A DNA stretch of 64,000 nucleotides from Rhizobium rhododendri (GTDB lineage Bacteria > Pseudomonadota > Alphaproteobacteria > Rhizobiales > Rhizobiaceae). Below, piece after piece: positions 32,251 through 41,742 of this stretch. The notes under the pieces were generated by a model. The model saw only the letters and a program-made list of their open reading frames with translations. It was not told the DNA's origin and made no database searches. Each line of letters begins with the position of its first letter. The stretch's first letter is position 1. The DNA is taken from assembly GCF_007000325.2 (NCBI RefSeq), contig NZ_CP117270.1, positions 248,001 to 312,000 of the forward strand, given 5' to 3'. A program made the translations under genes and the position numbers.

Positions 32251-33782
32251 CCATCACACTCCATCCAGGTTCGGTGACGCTCGCCGATCTCTCGATTATC
32301 TACTGGACGGGCGAACCTGTCGTCCTCGATCGCTCGTTCGACGCCGGTATCGAGCGCGCCGCCGCCCGTATTGCCGAGATTGCCGCCGGCAATGCGCCGG
32401 TCTACGGCATCAACACCGGCTTCGGTAAACTGGCGTCGATCAAGATCGACCGTGCCGATGTCGCGACGCTGCAGCGCAATCTGATCCTCTCCCATTGCTG
32501 CGGCGTCGGCCAGCCCCTGGCCGAGAATATCGTCCGGCTGATCATGTCCCTGAAGCTGGTGTCGCTCGGGCGCGGCGCATCCGGCGTGCGGCTCGAAATG
32601 GTGCGGCTGATCGAGGCGATGCTTGAGAGGGGCGTTATCCCCGTCATTCCGGAAAAAGGCTCTGTCGGCGCCTCCGGCGACCTCGCGCCGCTCGCCCACA
32701 TGGCGGCGGTCATGATGGGTGAAGGCGAAGCATTTTTAGCCGGCGAACGAATGAGTGGCGGTGCGGCATTGGAAAAGGCCGGGCTGACGCCGATGGTGCT
32801 GGCCGCCAAGGAAGGCCTGGCGCTGATCAACGGCACTCAGACCTCGACGGCGCTGGCGCTCGCAGGCCTCTTCCGCGCCCACAGGGCCGCCCAGGCGGCG
32901 CTGATCACAGGAGCGCTGTCGACCGATGCGGCGATGGGCTCGTCGGCGCCGTTCCATGCCGATATCCACACCCTGCGCGGCCATCAGGGCCAGATCGACA
33001 CGGCGGCGGCTCTGCGGGCTTTGCTCGACAATTCGGTCATCCGCGCAAGCCATATCGAGGGCGACGAGCGCGTCCAGGATCCCTATTGCATCCGCTGCCA
33101 GCCACAGGTCGACGGCGCCTGCCTCGATCTGTTGCGCCAGGTGGCAAAAACGCTGGAGATCGAAGCCAATGCGGTGACCGACAATCCGTTGGTGCTGTCA
33201 GACAATTCGGTCGTCTCCGGCGGTAATTTCCACGCCGAGCCCGTGGCCTTCGCCGCAGACCAGATCGCGCTCGCCGTCTGCGAGATCGGCGCCATCGCCC
33301 AGCGCCGCATTGCGCTCCTGGTCGATCCGGCGCTGTCGCATGGCCTGCCGGCCTTCCTTGCCAAAAAGCCCGGGCTCAATTCCGGGCTGATGATCGCCGA
33401 GGTAACATCTGCCGCGCTGATGTCTGAGAACAAGCAGATGTCGCACCCGGCCTCGGTCGATTCCACACCGACCTCGGCCAACCAGGAAGACCACGTCTCC
33501 ATGGCCTGTCACGGTGCCCGCCGACTGCTGCAGATGACCGACAACCTGTTTGGCATCATCGGGATCGAAGCGCTGACGGCGGCCCAGGGGATCGAGTTCC
33601 GCGCGCCGCTGGTCACCAGCCCCGAACTCACCGCCGCCGTCGCCGCCATCCGCCGCGTCGTGCCGACGCTCGAAGAGGACCGCTACATGGCAAACGACCT
33701 TGCCGCAGCCAGCGACCTGGTATCATCTGGCACACTGAATGCAGCGGTGTCCGAGGGTATCCTGCCGGGTCTGGAGGGCTGA
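32247..33782 (+). CDS. hutH: Histidine ammonia-lyase (MIO triad intact)
   Basis: 511 residues. It removes ammonia from L-histidine to give urocanate, the first step. The MIO-forming A-S-G is present at residues 142-144 within [20 protein letters not shown] (about 53), [13 protein letters not shown] and N-Q-E-D are all as expected, so it should be fully active. It is coupled to hutI by a four-base overlap. It contrasts with the MIO-less homologue at 24,179-25,669 in the same window. Confidence 0.97.
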   Translation: MTITLHPGSVTLADLSIIYWTGEPVVLDRSFDAGIERAAARIAEIAAGNAPVYGINTGFGKLASIKIDRADVATLQRNLILSHCCGVGQPLAENIVRLIMSLKLVSLGRGASGVRLEMVRLIEAMLERGVIPVIPEKGSVGASGDLAPLAHMAAVMMGEGEAFLAGERMSGGAALEKAGLTPMVLAAKEGLALINGTQTSTALALAGLFRAHRAAQAALITGALSTDAAMGSSAPFHADIHTLRGHQGQIDTAAALRALLDNSVIRASHIEGDERVQDPYCIRCQPQVDGACLDLLRQVAKTLEIEANAVTDNPLVLSDNSVVSGGNFHAEPVAFAADQIALAVCEIGAIAQRRIALLVDPALSHGLPAFLAKKPGLNSGLMIAEVTSAALMSENKQMSHPASVDSTPTSANQEDHVSMACHGARRLLQMTDNLFGIIGIEALTAAQGIEFRAPLVTSPELTAAVAAIRRVVPTLEEDRYMANDLAAASDLVSSGTLNAAVSEGILPGLEG

Positions 33783-33851
33783 TCTTATGGAGGCTATTCC
33801 AAGCGGCAGTTTGCGCACGCAGAGGCCGACAACCGCCAAGGAGACCATTCA

Positions 33852-34658
33852 ATGAGCGCTCCTGCTTTCGAAGTCCACCAGGGCTCCTCGCCCGTTGTGC
33901 TCGCCTTTCCCCATACCGGCACAGACGTACCAGCCGACATCTGGGAGCGGCTGAACGACAATGGGCGCATCCTCGCCGATACCGACTGGCACATCCACCG
34001 GCTCTATGACGGCCTGCTCGACGACGCGACGACGGTTCGGGCCACCTTCCACCGCTATGTCATCGACGCCAATCGCGATCCCGATGGGTCAAGCCTCTAT
34101 CCCGGTCAAAATACCACCGGCCTTATCCCGGGCACGGATTTCGACGGCAAGGCGATCTGGAAGAATGGCGCCGAGCCTTCCGACTCCGATACCGCAGCCC
34201 GGCTGTCCGCCTTCCATGCACCCTATCATGCGGCCCTCGCTGCCGAGATCGCACGCGTCAAGGCGATCCATGGCATTGCCGTGCTCTATGACTGCCACTC
34301 GATCCGTGCCGACATTCCCTTCCTGTTTGAGGGCACGCTTCCGGATCTCAACATCGGTACCGACATGGGCAAGACCTGCGCGCCGGCGATCGAGGCTGCA
34401 ACCGTTGCCATCGCCGCTGAAGCCGCCGGCTACACCAGCACGCTGAATGGCCGTTTCAAGGGCGGCTGGACAACGCGCTATTATGGCCAGCCGGCATCGG
34501 GCGTTCATGCCATCCAGATGGAGCTGGCGCAATCGACCCATCTTGCCGCCGAAGCTCCGCCCTTCGCCTATGATCCTGAAAAGGCCGAGGCGCTGCGCAT
34601 TCCGCTCAAGTCCATCCTGTCGCGCATCGAACAGATCGCGCTCGACCTCATCAGCTAA
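33852..34658 (+). CDS. hutG: N-formylglutamate deformylase
   Basis: 268 residues, zinc-dependent N-formylglutamate amidohydrolase. It gives glutamate and formate, the last step of the five-step route. F-P-H-T-G-T-D-V-P near the N-terminus, D-A-N-R-D-P-D-G (about 75), Y-D-C-H-S-I-R near 150 and late E-L-A-Q-S-T-H are the family signatures. AAGGAGA precedes the ATG by eight bases. It lies 69 bp after hutH and 12 bp before hutU. Its presence with hutF shows that the formylglutamate route is used instead of formiminoglutamase. Confidence 0.95.
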   Translation: MSAPAFEVHQGSSPVVLAFPHTGTDVPADIWERLNDNGRILADTDWHIHRLYDGLLDDATTVRATFHRYVIDANRDPDGSSLYPGQNTTGLIPGTDFDGKAIWKNGAEPSDSDTAARLSAFHAPYHAALAAEIARVKAIHGIAVLYDCHSIRADIPFLFEGTLPDLNIGTDMGKTCAPAIEAATVAIAAEAAGYTSTLNGRFKGGWTTRYYGQPASGVHAIQMELAQSTHLAAEAPPFAYDPEKAEALRIPLKSILSRIEQIALDLIS

Positions 34659-34670
34659 GGGGATTTCGTC

Positions 34671-36344
34671 ATGACCAATTCACGCCACAACATCCGCGAG
34701 ATCCGCGCGCCGCGCGGGCCGGATCTCAACACCAAGAGCTGGATGACGGAAGCGCCGCTGCGCATGCTAATGAACAATCTCGACCCTGACGTCGCCGAAA
34801 ACCCCAACGAACTCGTCGTCTACGGCGGTATCGGCCGGGCGACACGCACCTGGGAAGACTTCGACAGCATCGTCGCGACCCTGAAGACGCTCACCGAAGA
34901 AGAGACGCTGTTGGTGCAATCCGGCAAGCCGGTCGGCGTGTTCCGCACCCACAAGGATGCGCCGCGCGTGCTGATCGCAAACTCCAACCTCGTGCCACAC
35001 TGGGCGACATGGGATCATTTCAACGAGCTTGATAAGAAGGGCCTTGCGATGTATGGCCAGATGACGGCCGGCTCGTGGATCTATATCGGCGCCCAAGGCA
35101 TCGTCCAGGGCACTTATGAGACCTTCGTCGAAGCCGGACGCCAGCACTATGGCGGCAGCCTCAAGGGCAAATGGATCCTCACCGGCGGTCTCGGCGGCAT
35201 GGGTGGCGCCCAGCCGCTCGCCGCGGTCATGGCCGGTGCCTGCTGCCTCGCCGTCGAATGCGACGAAACCCGCGCCGATTTCCGACTGCGCACGCGCTAT
35301 GTCGACGAAAAGACCGACAGCCTGGACGAGGCACTGGCCAAGATCGATCAGTGGACCAAGGCCGGCGAGGCAAAATCGATCGCGTTGATCGGCAATGCTG
35401 CCGAAATCTTCCCCGAGCTTTTCAAGCGCGGCGTCCGACCGGATATCGTTACCGACCAGACCTCCGCCCACGACCCGCTGCACGGCTACCTGCCGCTCGG
35501 CTGGACCGTGGCGGAATGGAAATCCAAACAGGAGACTGCGCCAAAGGAAGTCGAGGCCGCTGCGCGCGCCTCGATGAAGATCCACGTCGCCGCCATGGTC
35601 GATTTCTGGAACGCCGGCGTGCCGACGCTCGATTACGGCAACAACATCCGCCAGGTCGCGAAAGACGAGGGCCTGGAGAATGCCTTCGCCTTCCCCGGCT
35701 TCGTCCCGGCCTATATCCGGCCGCTGTTCTGCCGCGGTATCGGCCCGTTCCGCTGGGCGGCGCTGTCGGGCGATCCGGAGGATATCTACAAGACCGACGC
35801 CAAGGTGAAGGAACTGACGCCCGGCAATACCCATTTGCACAACTGGCTCGACATGGCGCGTGAACGCATCGCCTTCCAGGGCCTGCCCGCCCGCATCTGC
35901 TGGGTGGGTCTCGGCGACCGTGACCGGATCGGTCTGGCCTTCAACGAAATGGTCAAGAACGGTGAGCTTTCGGCGCCCGTCGTCATCGGCCGCGATCATC
36001 TCGATAGTGGCTCCGTCGCCTCGCCGAACCGCGAAACCGAGGCTATGAAGGATGGCTCGGACGCCGTCTCCGACTGGCCGCTGCTCAACGCCCTGCTGAA
36101 CACCGCCTCGGGCGCCACCTGGGTATCGATCCATCACGGCGGCGGCGTCGGCATGGGCTTTTCACAGCATGCCGGCATGGTCATCTGCTGCGACGGCTCG
36201 GAAGACGCCGCCCGCCGCATCGCCCGCGTCCTCTGGAACGACCCGGCCACCGGCGTCATGCGCCACGCCGACGCCGGCTACGACATCGCTATCGACTGCG
36301 CCAAGGAAAAGGGCCTGCGCCTGCCGGGAATTCTCGGCAACTGA
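34671..36344 (+). CDS. hutU: Urocanate hydratase
   Basis: 557 residues, the normal length. It hydrates urocanate to imidazolonepropionate using tightly bound NAD+ as an electrophile, the second step. Motifs seen are Y-G-G-I-G-R-A (about 49), [10 protein letters not shown] (about 175), T-D-Q-T-S-A-H-D-P near 262, and the C-terminal [10 protein letters not shown] with the catalytic-region cysteines in I-C-C-D-G. It is the last gene of the hutIHGU unit. A strong hairpin follows 17 bp later. Confidence 0.97.
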   Translation: MTNSRHNIREIRAPRGPDLNTKSWMTEAPLRMLMNNLDPDVAENPNELVVYGGIGRATRTWEDFDSIVATLKTLTEEETLLVQSGKPVGVFRTHKDAPRVLIANSNLVPHWATWDHFNELDKKGLAMYGQMTAGSWIYIGAQGIVQGTYETFVEAGRQHYGGSLKGKWILTGGLGGMGGAQPLAAVMAGACCLAVECDETRADFRLRTRYVDEKTDSLDEALAKIDQWTKAGEAKSIALIGNAAEIFPELFKRGVRPDIVTDQTSAHDPLHGYLPLGWTVAEWKSKQETAPKEVEAAARASMKIHVAAMVDFWNAGVPTLDYGNNIRQVAKDEGLENAFAFPGFVPAYIRPLFCRGIGPFRWAALSGDPEDIYKTDAKVKELTPGNTHLHNWLDMARERIAFQGLPARICWVGLGDRDRIGLAFNEMVKNGELSAPVVIGRDHLDSGSVASPNRETEAMKDGSDAVSDWPLLNALLNTASGATWVSIHHGGGVGMGFSQHAGMVICCDGSEDAARRIARVLWNDPATGVMRHADAGYDIAIDCAKEKGLRLPGILGN

Positions 36345-36360
36345 GGTCGCGAGGTCAGTA

Positions 36361-36387
36361 AAGGCCGCCGCCTTTGGTGGCGGCCTT
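36361..36387 (+). terminator. Hairpin after hutU
   Basis: Twelve base pairs: AAGGCCGCCGCC (36361-36372) and GGTGGCGGCCTT (36376-36387) with a three-base loop and one G-T wobble. It is followed by a G-run rather than Ts. It probably ends or protects the hut message. Confidence 0.7.
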
Positions 36388-36459
36388 GGGGGATTGAGTC
36401 GCAGCGGGGCGTGGATTGGCGATTTTTCCGGCACGACGCGAGTAAGTCCCGCTGGTGAT

Positions 36460-37164
36460 CTAGGACCGGTGCCAAAAGCGGAGAACTTCGCGTGACAACG
36501 CCGCCATGGCGCGCGCAGCATCTTGGCGTTTCATCTGCAACGCATCGCAAACGTGCTGTAATTCCACCCTGTCGGCCAACCTGTCAACGACCCACAAAGC
36601 TTTGCGTCCGATATCGCCGCCATAGGCATTTTCCGCCTTCGTGACTGCGTCTTGCGAAATCGCGCCGTGATAATCTATCAGCATGCCGAGATCGATTGCA
36701 TCGCGATATGCGACTGCGCGATCCTGGCACCGGTCGGCATTGGCAAGCAATTTCTCCGCCATCATGTCGCTCGGCAAAAGGACTGGTACGCCGAGCCCAG
36801 CATTCATTATGCCGTCCAGCGGAATGCGGCTTTCCCGAACGATTTCGAAACGGATCGTTTGTTCGTCGAGCGAGAGCAGCGTGCGTACGCCATACTGATC
36901 TGCCCTCACTTCGCGTAAGGCTGTAACCGGCGCCGCAAACAGGCCACCGACACCCTTTTCGACGGCGAGGCTGCGCATGGCGCGGTAGCCATCCATATCG
37001 GCACAAAGGAAGTCTACGTCGAGGGAACGACGGTATTCGCCGTGCATCATGACAACGGCCGTGCCTCCGGCAAACCAGCAACGATTTAACACGAGAAGTG
37101 TCGGATCCATAAGCCTCAATGCCTTGGCAATTATCCGATGCTCCGGTCGCTGGAAGTCAGTCAT
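36460..37164 (-). CDS. Nucleotidyltransferase, AbiEii/AbiGii toxin-like
   Basis: 234 residues. F-A-G-G-T-A-V followed by R-R-S-L-D-V-D-F-L (about 31-53) is the G-G-x(n)-R-x-S-x-D-x-D-F active site of MenT/AbiEii nucleotidyltransferases, which act as toxins on tRNA or give phage abortive infection. K-L-L-A-N-A-D-R near residue 140 and R-D-A-I-D-L also fit the family. The small gene upstream on the same strand (38 bp away) has the position of an antitoxin. The toxin function is inferred from the family and not demonstrated. Confidence 0.78.
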   Translation of the reverse strand: MTDFQRPEHRIIAKALRLMDPTLLVLNRCWFAGGTAVVMMHGEYRRSLDVDFLCADMDGYRAMRSLAVEKGVGGLFAAPVTALREVRADQYGVRTLLSLDEQTIRFEIVRESRIPLDGIMNAGLGVPVLLPSDMMAEKLLANADRCQDRAVAYRDAIDLGMLIDYHGAISQDAVTKAENAYGGDIGRKALWVVDRLADRVELQHVCDALQMKRQDAARAMAALSREVLRFWHRS

Positions 37165-37202
37165 GTGGTTCCTGCCCTCTGTGGCGACCGGGTGCGTGGC
37201 GG

Positions 37203-37430
37203 CTAACTTGAAACCAATAGTTCCCCGTGTCCGAACCGAGCGGTCAGCTCTTCGATAAGGGCTTTCTCACTGGGTGTCAGTCGCTGCCGATCGACAAAGC
37301 GCCAGTTCCGCTCGTAAATTGCAAACGCCTCGGCTGCGGCAACCGGGCGTGTCGCATCCCGGCTCCACACTATCAGGGCAAGCTCCGGGTAATCTGCAGG
37401 AACGATCATCATATCGGCATCGATTGTCAT
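37203..37430 (-). CDS. Small protein upstream of AbiEii-like gene, putative antitoxin
   Basis: About 75 residues, acidic and with no known motif: a segment containing I-V-W-S-R-D-A-T-R-P, then E-A-F-A-I-Y-E-R-N-W-R and a helical end. It precedes the nucleotidyltransferase gene by 38 bp on the same strand, the usual antitoxin-first order. It lacks the winged helix of AbiEi, so it would be a different kind of partner. Start at the ATG at 37,430. A TTG at 37,448 is also in frame. Confidence 0.55.
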   Translation of the reverse strand: MTIDADMMIVPADYPELALIVWSRDATRPVAAAEAFAIYERNWRFVDRQRLTPSEKALIEELTARFGHGELLVSS

Positions 37431-37782
37431 GGTGGCATAATAGGCCAAGATCGGGGTCCGGGGAAGAGCGGCCGATTTTTGTAATCAAGTTCGAAGGCAT
37501 TCGAGGCAGGGTCGTGACGTTAATTACGTGACTTTCGTTCACTTGTCATGGATGTCATAAGAGCTATGAAAGCTCGGGTCTTTATCACAGATATCGTAGT
37601 TTTTTCTGATTGACGAAACGGCTTGATCCCGGTCTTTCAACGAAAAACAAAAGGAACCGCGGCACCAACGCCCCAGCCTAAAAAAAATCCACCACCGCTC
37701 GCGGGTGCAGACACCGTTGTCGCGGGGCGTATGGTCGGGTAGTTCTTGTTCTCCACGCGGCGGAATGACGAGGGACATCAGG
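37431..37782. other. Intergenic region before the sulfite-oxidase-fold gene
   Basis: 352 bp without a supported gene. It contains AT-rich DNA around 37,540-37,620 with two loosely similar segments (TTGTCATGGATGTCATA and TTATCACAGATATCGTA). No promoter or operator is clear enough to call. Confidence 0.4.
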
Positions 37783-38442
37783 ATGACGGACGAGCCGGTT
37801 TTGGATAGCAAGCTGACCACTTCCAAGCGGCGGTGGGCGGCGGAGGGCAAGTTTCTGACCGGTCGCGTCAGCCGGGCGGAGAGCGAGCGGTTGCCGCCGG
37901 GGCAGCATCTGGTGAAGAACTGGCCGGTGCTCGATCTCGGCACCCAGCCGGAGATCGCGCTTTCCAGCTGGCGGCTGGAGGTCGGTGGCCGGGTCGAGGC
38001 GCCGCTATCGCTCGACTGGGCGGCATTCGGCGCCCTTGAGCAAAGCAGCAAGGTCAGTGACATGCACTGCGTCACCACATGGTCGCGCTATGACAACAAA
38101 TGGGACGGGGTTTCCACCCGCGATCTTCTCGATCACGTCATGCCCAAGTCGGATGCCGACTATGTGATGCTGACCAGCTATGACGGCTATACGACCAACC
38201 TGCCGCTGGCCGATTTCGCTGCCGAGGACGCGATCCTTGCGACCGCCTGGGAAGGCCAGCCGCTTAGCCGCGATCACGGCGGACCGATGCGCCTCGTCGT
38301 GCCGCATCTCTATCTCTGGAAGAGCGCCAAATGGTTGCGCCGCATCGACCTGATGAAATCGGACAAGGCCGGTTTCTGGGAGAAGAACGGCTATCACATG
38401 CGCGGCGATCCCTGGCGGGAGCAGCGCTACACGGAAGACTGA
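37783..38442 (+). CDS. Soluble molybdopterin-dependent oxidoreductase, sulfite oxidase fold
   Basis: 219 residues. The core M-H-C-V-T-T-W-S-R-Y-D-N-K-W-D-G-V holds the cysteine that would ligate molybdenum. D-H-G-G-P-M-R-L-V-V-P-H-L-Y-L-W-K-S-A-K-W matches the cofactor-binding end of YedY-like domains. Unlike the enzyme at 19,012 it has no Tat signal or membrane helix, so it should be cytoplasmic unless carried by a partner, and it has no cytochrome gene beside it. The substrate is unknown. GGGAC and a nearby AGG precede the ATG. Confidence 0.85.
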   Translation: MTDEPVLDSKLTTSKRRWAAEGKFLTGRVSRAESERLPPGQHLVKNWPVLDLGTQPEIALSSWRLEVGGRVEAPLSLDWAAFGALEQSSKVSDMHCVTTWSRYDNKWDGVSTRDLLDHVMPKSDADYVMLTSYDGYTTNLPLADFAAEDAILATAWEGQPLSRDHGGPMRLVVPHLYLWKSAKWLRRIDLMKSDKAGFWEKNGYHMRGDPWREQRYTED

Positions 38443-38542
38443 ATTCGACATTACGCCGGCAATTTGCCGACATCTCAATCGCACTCGGCGCAATTGAGCC
38501 GAGAGTGACGCCTGTCGGCTCTTCAATTTTACCGTGATCGCA

Positions 38543-38568
38543 GCGGGGCACGGAACTTAGCCCCGCTC
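38543..38568 (+). terminator. Hairpin after the sulfite-oxidase-fold gene
   Basis: AGCGGGGC (38543-38550) and GCCCCGCT (38561-38568) form an eight-bp stem with a ten-base loop. No T-run follows, so termination strength is uncertain. Confidence 0.45.
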
Positions 38569-38613
38569 CATGTGTTCCCCTGCCATCGCATATCACAATG
38601 ACAGGAGAGCATG

Positions 38614-38910
38614 ATGTTTCTCAAATTATTTGCCGCCTCGACACTCGCTTTGAGCATGGCTACCGCTGTTGTCGCGGAGCCGCTCACCCTGCGCGTCACT
38701 CCAAAAGGTCCGCGCGTAGTTACCGTTTACAGCGCCGTTATCGATCACTCCAAGGATGCAATCTCGCCAAGCGGTATCATCAATGTCGACCTGCCGTTCA
38801 CGGGCACCACCAACCGCACGCCGATCCGTATCCAGTGCGATTCAAACCCGACGACGTCTGTGATGCGCAGCAACACTTTCGATGCTGCACCGCTTTCTGA
38901 CTGCCCGTAA
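38614..38910 (+). CDS. Small secreted protein of unknown function
   Basis: 98 residues with a clear signal peptide (F-L-K-L-F-A-A-S-T-L-A-L-S-M-A-T-A, cleavage about V-V-A-E). The mature part of about 75 residues is Thr/Ser-rich with two cysteines (C-D-S and the near-terminal D-C-P), which could form one disulfide bond in the periplasm. AGGAG precedes the second of two adjacent ATGs by six bases, and I use that one. I do not recognise the family. Confidence 0.6.
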   Translation: MFLKLFAASTLALSMATAVVAEPLTLRVTPKGPRVVTVYSAVIDHSKDAISPSGIINVDLPFTGTTNRTPIRIQCDSNPTTSVMRSNTFDAAPLSDCP

Positions 38911-38933
38911 GGGCGGCGTGGCGCGGTCTCGCC

Positions 38934-39341
38934 TCAAGCGGCCTCCATGTCCGTAGCAGCAAAGCCGTTGCCAGAAAAAAGCAACGGCTGGCGGTAATAT
39001 TTGGCGCAAGCATATGTCAGGCAGTCGTCGAGACTGAGACCGGCGCCGCCTTTACCAAAATTGTCGTTTTTACCAAAATTGGAGTAGGCCTCCACCGCCA
39101 GTGAAGCGGCTCGCGGGGGCACAGCCACTGACTGGATATTCATCAGTTGCAGGAAGGTGGCGACAGCCTCGGACGCTTCATCGACCGGAATTTCCAATTC
39201 GGCGACAAGCGCCAGTGTCGTTCGAGCCACAGTCATTGGCGACGTGAGGCGCACGGTCGACGCCTGCATCCGCCTTGCAAATTCGCGCGCGGCTTCCTCG
39301 TCGGTCATCATTGCCAGCAGTACAGAGCCATCGATAAACAT
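38934..39341 (-). CDS. vapC: VapC-type PIN-domain toxin
   Basis: 135 residues, a PIN ribonuclease of the VapBC systems. The first catalytic aspartate is in M-F-I-D-G-S (residue 4), the helix E-E-A-A-R-E-F follows, and the last acidic pair is in L-S-L-D-D-C-L-T-Y-A-C-A-K (about 105). It ends with P-L-L-F-S-G-N-G-F-x-x-T-D, as in FitB-like toxins. A six-residue unit is duplicated (N-F-G-K-N-D then N-F-G-K-G-G, about residues 89-100), not seen in typical members. Its start overlaps the antitoxin stop by one base. The toxin cleaves specific RNAs in known systems. Confidence 0.83.
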   Translation of the reverse strand: MFIDGSVLLAMMTDEEAAREFARRMQASTVRLTSPMTVARTTLALVAELEIPVDEASEAVATFLQLMNIQSVAVPPRAASLAVEAYSNFGKNDNFGKGGAGLSLDDCLTYACAKYYRQPLLFSGNGFAATDMEAA

Positions 39342-39559
39342 CAGCGCGGCTCTGCATCGGCGTTTCGCACGTTGGTCTTCGTGCGCAGGTTTCGGCAGAA
39401 GGCCACGGCGATATCTTCCAGCACCGGCTTTGCCAGTTCGGTATCGAGCGCCAGTTGCAGCGCCTTGCGGACAGCCTCGGTCTTCGATGGCGCCTTGGTC
39501 AGCGCCTGATAGCGACGTGCCAGGCGGTCGATGGCATCGTCCTTGATGTAGAGTGGCAT
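39341..39559 (-). CDS. vapB: VapB-type antitoxin
   Basis: 72 residues. The N-terminus (P-L-Y-I-K-D-D-A-I-D-R-L-A-R-R, then S-K-T-E-A-V-R-K-A-L-Q-L-A-L) is a ribbon-helix-helix type DNA-binding region of the PSK/VapB family. The C-terminal third would bind and neutralise the toxin. The stop codon overlaps the vapC start (TGATG), so expression is coupled, and the complex is expected to repress its own promoter. Confidence 0.82.
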   Translation of the reverse strand: MPLYIKDDAIDRLARRYQALTKAPSKTEAVRKALQLALDTELAKPVLEDIAVAFCRNLRTKTNVRNADAEPR

Positions 39560-39674
39560 GGATCTGTCTCCTTGATGCCGCGGTGTTACGACCTCGGGGA
39601 TGGCTGGACAAGCCGGCATCTGCGGCGCAGATGGTGAGAACACGTAGCCAGTTTCATTCGAGGCAGATATCGCT

Positions 39675-40412
39675 ATGACACCTCCCGTCGCACTCGTCAC
39701 CGGCTCGACATCGGGCATCGGTGCGGCAATCGCCCGGCGGCTTGCCGCAGAAGGCTATGCAATCGTCCTCCATTCCCGGTCGTCTGTTGACGCCGGGCTG
39801 GCGCTTGCAAGCATGCTGCCGATGGCGACCTATATCCAGGCCGATCTCGCTGTCGATGCCGACAGGGCAAGGCTGGTCGCCGGGGCGGTTGCCCAATGGG
39901 GCCGGCTCGACGTGCTTGTGAACAATGCCGGCATCAGCCGCGTCATTCCCCATTCCGATATGGCTGCGGCCACGCCGGCGATCTGGCATGAGCTCTACGA
40001 GGTCAACGTCGTCGCGCCGTTCCGGCTGGTGGCCGAGGCAGAACCGGCGCTGCGAGCAGCCGCTGGCACGGGACGACCGGGCTCTGTCGTCAATATTTCC
40101 TCCCATGCCGGTATCCGCCCCAAGGGTGCCTCCATCCCCTACGCTGCTGCAAAGGCGGCACTCAACCATGCGACGCAGCTGATGGCCCTGTCGCTGGCAC
40201 CCGATATCCGCGTCAATGCCGTCGCGCCCGGTCTGGTCGATACGCCGCTGACGGCGGACTGGACTGCCGCACAGGATTTGTGGCGAAACCATTCGCCGAT
40301 GCGCCGGGCGGCGACACCGGAAGACATCGCGCACGCTGTCTGGATGCTTGTCTCTTCGGACTATGCGACGGGAGAGATACTGTTGCTGGACGGCGGTATC
40401 AATCTCACCTAG
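39675..40412 (+). CDS. Short-chain dehydrogenase/reductase
   Basis: 245 residues, classical SDR. The cofactor motif is T-G-S-T-S-G-I-G (about 8-15), N-N-A-G is near 83, the catalytic serine lies in N-I-S-S-H-A-G (about 139), and Y-A-A-A-K (about 155) supplies Tyr and Lys. It uses NAD(P)H to reduce or oxidise a carbonyl or alcohol. The A-S-I-P-Y-A and C-terminal L-L-L-D-G-G stretches resemble 3-oxoacyl-ACP reductase-like members, but the substrate cannot be told. It stands alone, convergent with the PAS protein gene. Confidence 0.87.
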   Translation: MTPPVALVTGSTSGIGAAIARRLAAEGYAIVLHSRSSVDAGLALASMLPMATYIQADLAVDADRARLVAGAVAQWGRLDVLVNNAGISRVIPHSDMAAATPAIWHELYEVNVVAPFRLVAEAEPALRAAAGTGRPGSVVNISSHAGIRPKGASIPYAAAKAALNHATQLMALSLAPDIRVNAVAPGLVDTPLTADWTAAQDLWRNHSPMRRAATPEDIAHAVWMLVSSDYATGEILLLDGGINLT

Positions 40413-40439
40413 TCCCAGCCCCAAAAGCCGTCCTGGCCC

Positions 40440-40982
40440 TCAGTGCGGGTGGTGTTGAAGCCGCGCTGGCGCCGGCTCCTCGGCAAGGTCGTCGAGAACG
40501 TCACGCAGTGTCCTTGCGATATCCAGCCGACCGCTTTTCAGCGCGGCACGGTGGGCTTGCGAGCAGAGATCCTGCAACGTCGCGCTCTCCTCGACGACGG
40601 GCACGACGGGGAAAACGATGCCTGCATATTGCGAGGGTGTGCCGTCTGCGTTTCGAAAGCAGCGGCCGAAGGCCATGATCTCGGTATAAAAACCTCTTGC
40701 AGACCGGACGCGGTAATTTTGCTGGCAGGGATACCCCGAAACCACGGCTTCATGCACGGCTTTTGCCACACGCGCCTTATCTTCCGGATGGACGCGATCG
40801 AGGTATCGCTCCATCGGCAGGCCGACCATCGTTTCTGACGGATCTAGGCCGAAAAGGGAGGCGAAAGCGCTATCGGCGAAGAATTGGTCGGTTTCGATAT
40901 CCCAGGTGAAAACTCCCGAGTCCATCGGAGATGGCTGCGAATTCCGGACCAAAATCTTGTCTTTTGCCATGTACCTCTCCAT
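40440..40982 (-). CDS. PAS-domain protein
   Basis: 180 residues consisting essentially of one PAS_3-type sensor domain (about 22-130): G-V-F-T-W-D-I-E-T-D, F-G-L-D-P-S-E-T, R-V-H-P-E-D-K-A-R-V and G-R-C-F-R-N-A-D-G-T-P. No kinase, cyclase or DNA-binding domain follows, only a short helical tail. Single-PAS proteins of this kind in rhizobia are presumed signalling adaptors, and the ligand is unknown. The start may be at 40,982 or at an in-frame ATG at 40,970 that follows GGAGAGG. Confidence 0.8.
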   Translation of the reverse strand: MERYMAKDKILVRNSQPSPMDSGVFTWDIETDQFFADSAFASLFGLDPSETMVGLPMERYLDRVHPEDKARVAKAVHEAVVSGYPCQQNYRVRSARGFYTEIMAFGRCFRNADGTPSQYAGIVFPVVPVVEESATLQDLCSQAHRAALKSGRLDIARTLRDVLDDLAEEPAPARLQHHPH

Positions 40983-41128
40983 GCCCGTTATTCAACATGA
41001 GCGCGCGGGCAGGCCTCTGCAAGGGACAAAAGGGCATGGCGCTGAAAAATATCGACGTTTCCTCGTCAGAATGCGTCGTAAGTACCCGCGTCATGCCGGA
41101 AAATCATCGACTTGCCGACGTGCCTGCC

Positions 41129-41611
41129 TCACCGCCCTTGCATTTCACTCGCGTGCCGGACAGCGGCCACGAAGGAGATCTCAGTCTTGATCTCCCGCGT
41201 CGACATCGACGTGACCGTTCGGCGCACGCCCGGCAGGCGGCTGAGCTCCTGACGCAGCTGGCGATCGAGTGCCACCATGTCGACGGCCAGGATATGTAGC
41301 AGGTAGTCGGCGTCGCCGGTCGTCGCATGACAGCGCCAGATCAGCGGGTTTTTCCGGACTGCTTCCTCGAACGCGTCCGACAGTTCGAAATCGATAGATA
41401 CCTGGACAAACGCCTCGAGGCCGAAGCCGAGCTGGGCCGGATCGAGCGTCGTGGTGTATCCCCGGATGAGACCGGCAGCCTCCAGAGCCTTGACGCGCTT
41501 CCAGCAGGGCGTCTTGCTCAGCCCGACCTGCTCGGCCAGCGCTGCGAACGACATGCGGGCATCGCCTTCCAGCGCCGAAACGATTTTGAGATCCACCGGG
41601 CTTAAGATCAT
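41129..41611 (-). CDS. Lrp/AsnC-family transcriptional regulator
   Basis: 160 residues. The N-terminal helix-turn-helix (about 5-60) includes D-L-K-I-V-S-A-L-E-G-D-A-R and G-L-S-K-T-P-C-W-K-R-V-K-A-L-E. The C-terminal RAM domain (about 65-145), with G-D-A-D-Y-L-L-H-I, binds amino acids. It is divergent from the tryptophan dioxygenase homologue with 131 bp between the starts, so it most likely controls that gene in response to tryptophan or a related amino acid. The effector is inferred from context. Confidence 0.9.
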   Translation of the reverse strand: MILSPVDLKIVSALEGDARMSFAALAEQVGLSKTPCWKRVKALEAAGLIRGYTTTLDPAQLGFGLEAFVQVSIDFELSDAFEEAVRKNPLIWRCHATTGDADYLLHILAVDMVALDRQLRQELSRLPGVRRTVTSMSTREIKTEISFVAAVRHASEMQGR

Positions 41612-41742
41612 CGTTCTCTCTCTTCGCGCTAAAACAGAGCGATCGTTCTATCAGCTACGCATACTGCATGACAGAAAGGAACAATGTTCGAGAGAATATT
41701 TCGTATTCTTCCGAAAAAGAGCTGCTCAATAAGGGGACCAAA

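Noticed and set aside
34767..36137. 456-codon frame antisense to hutU
   Set aside because: Shadow of urocanate hydratase; no motif of its own.
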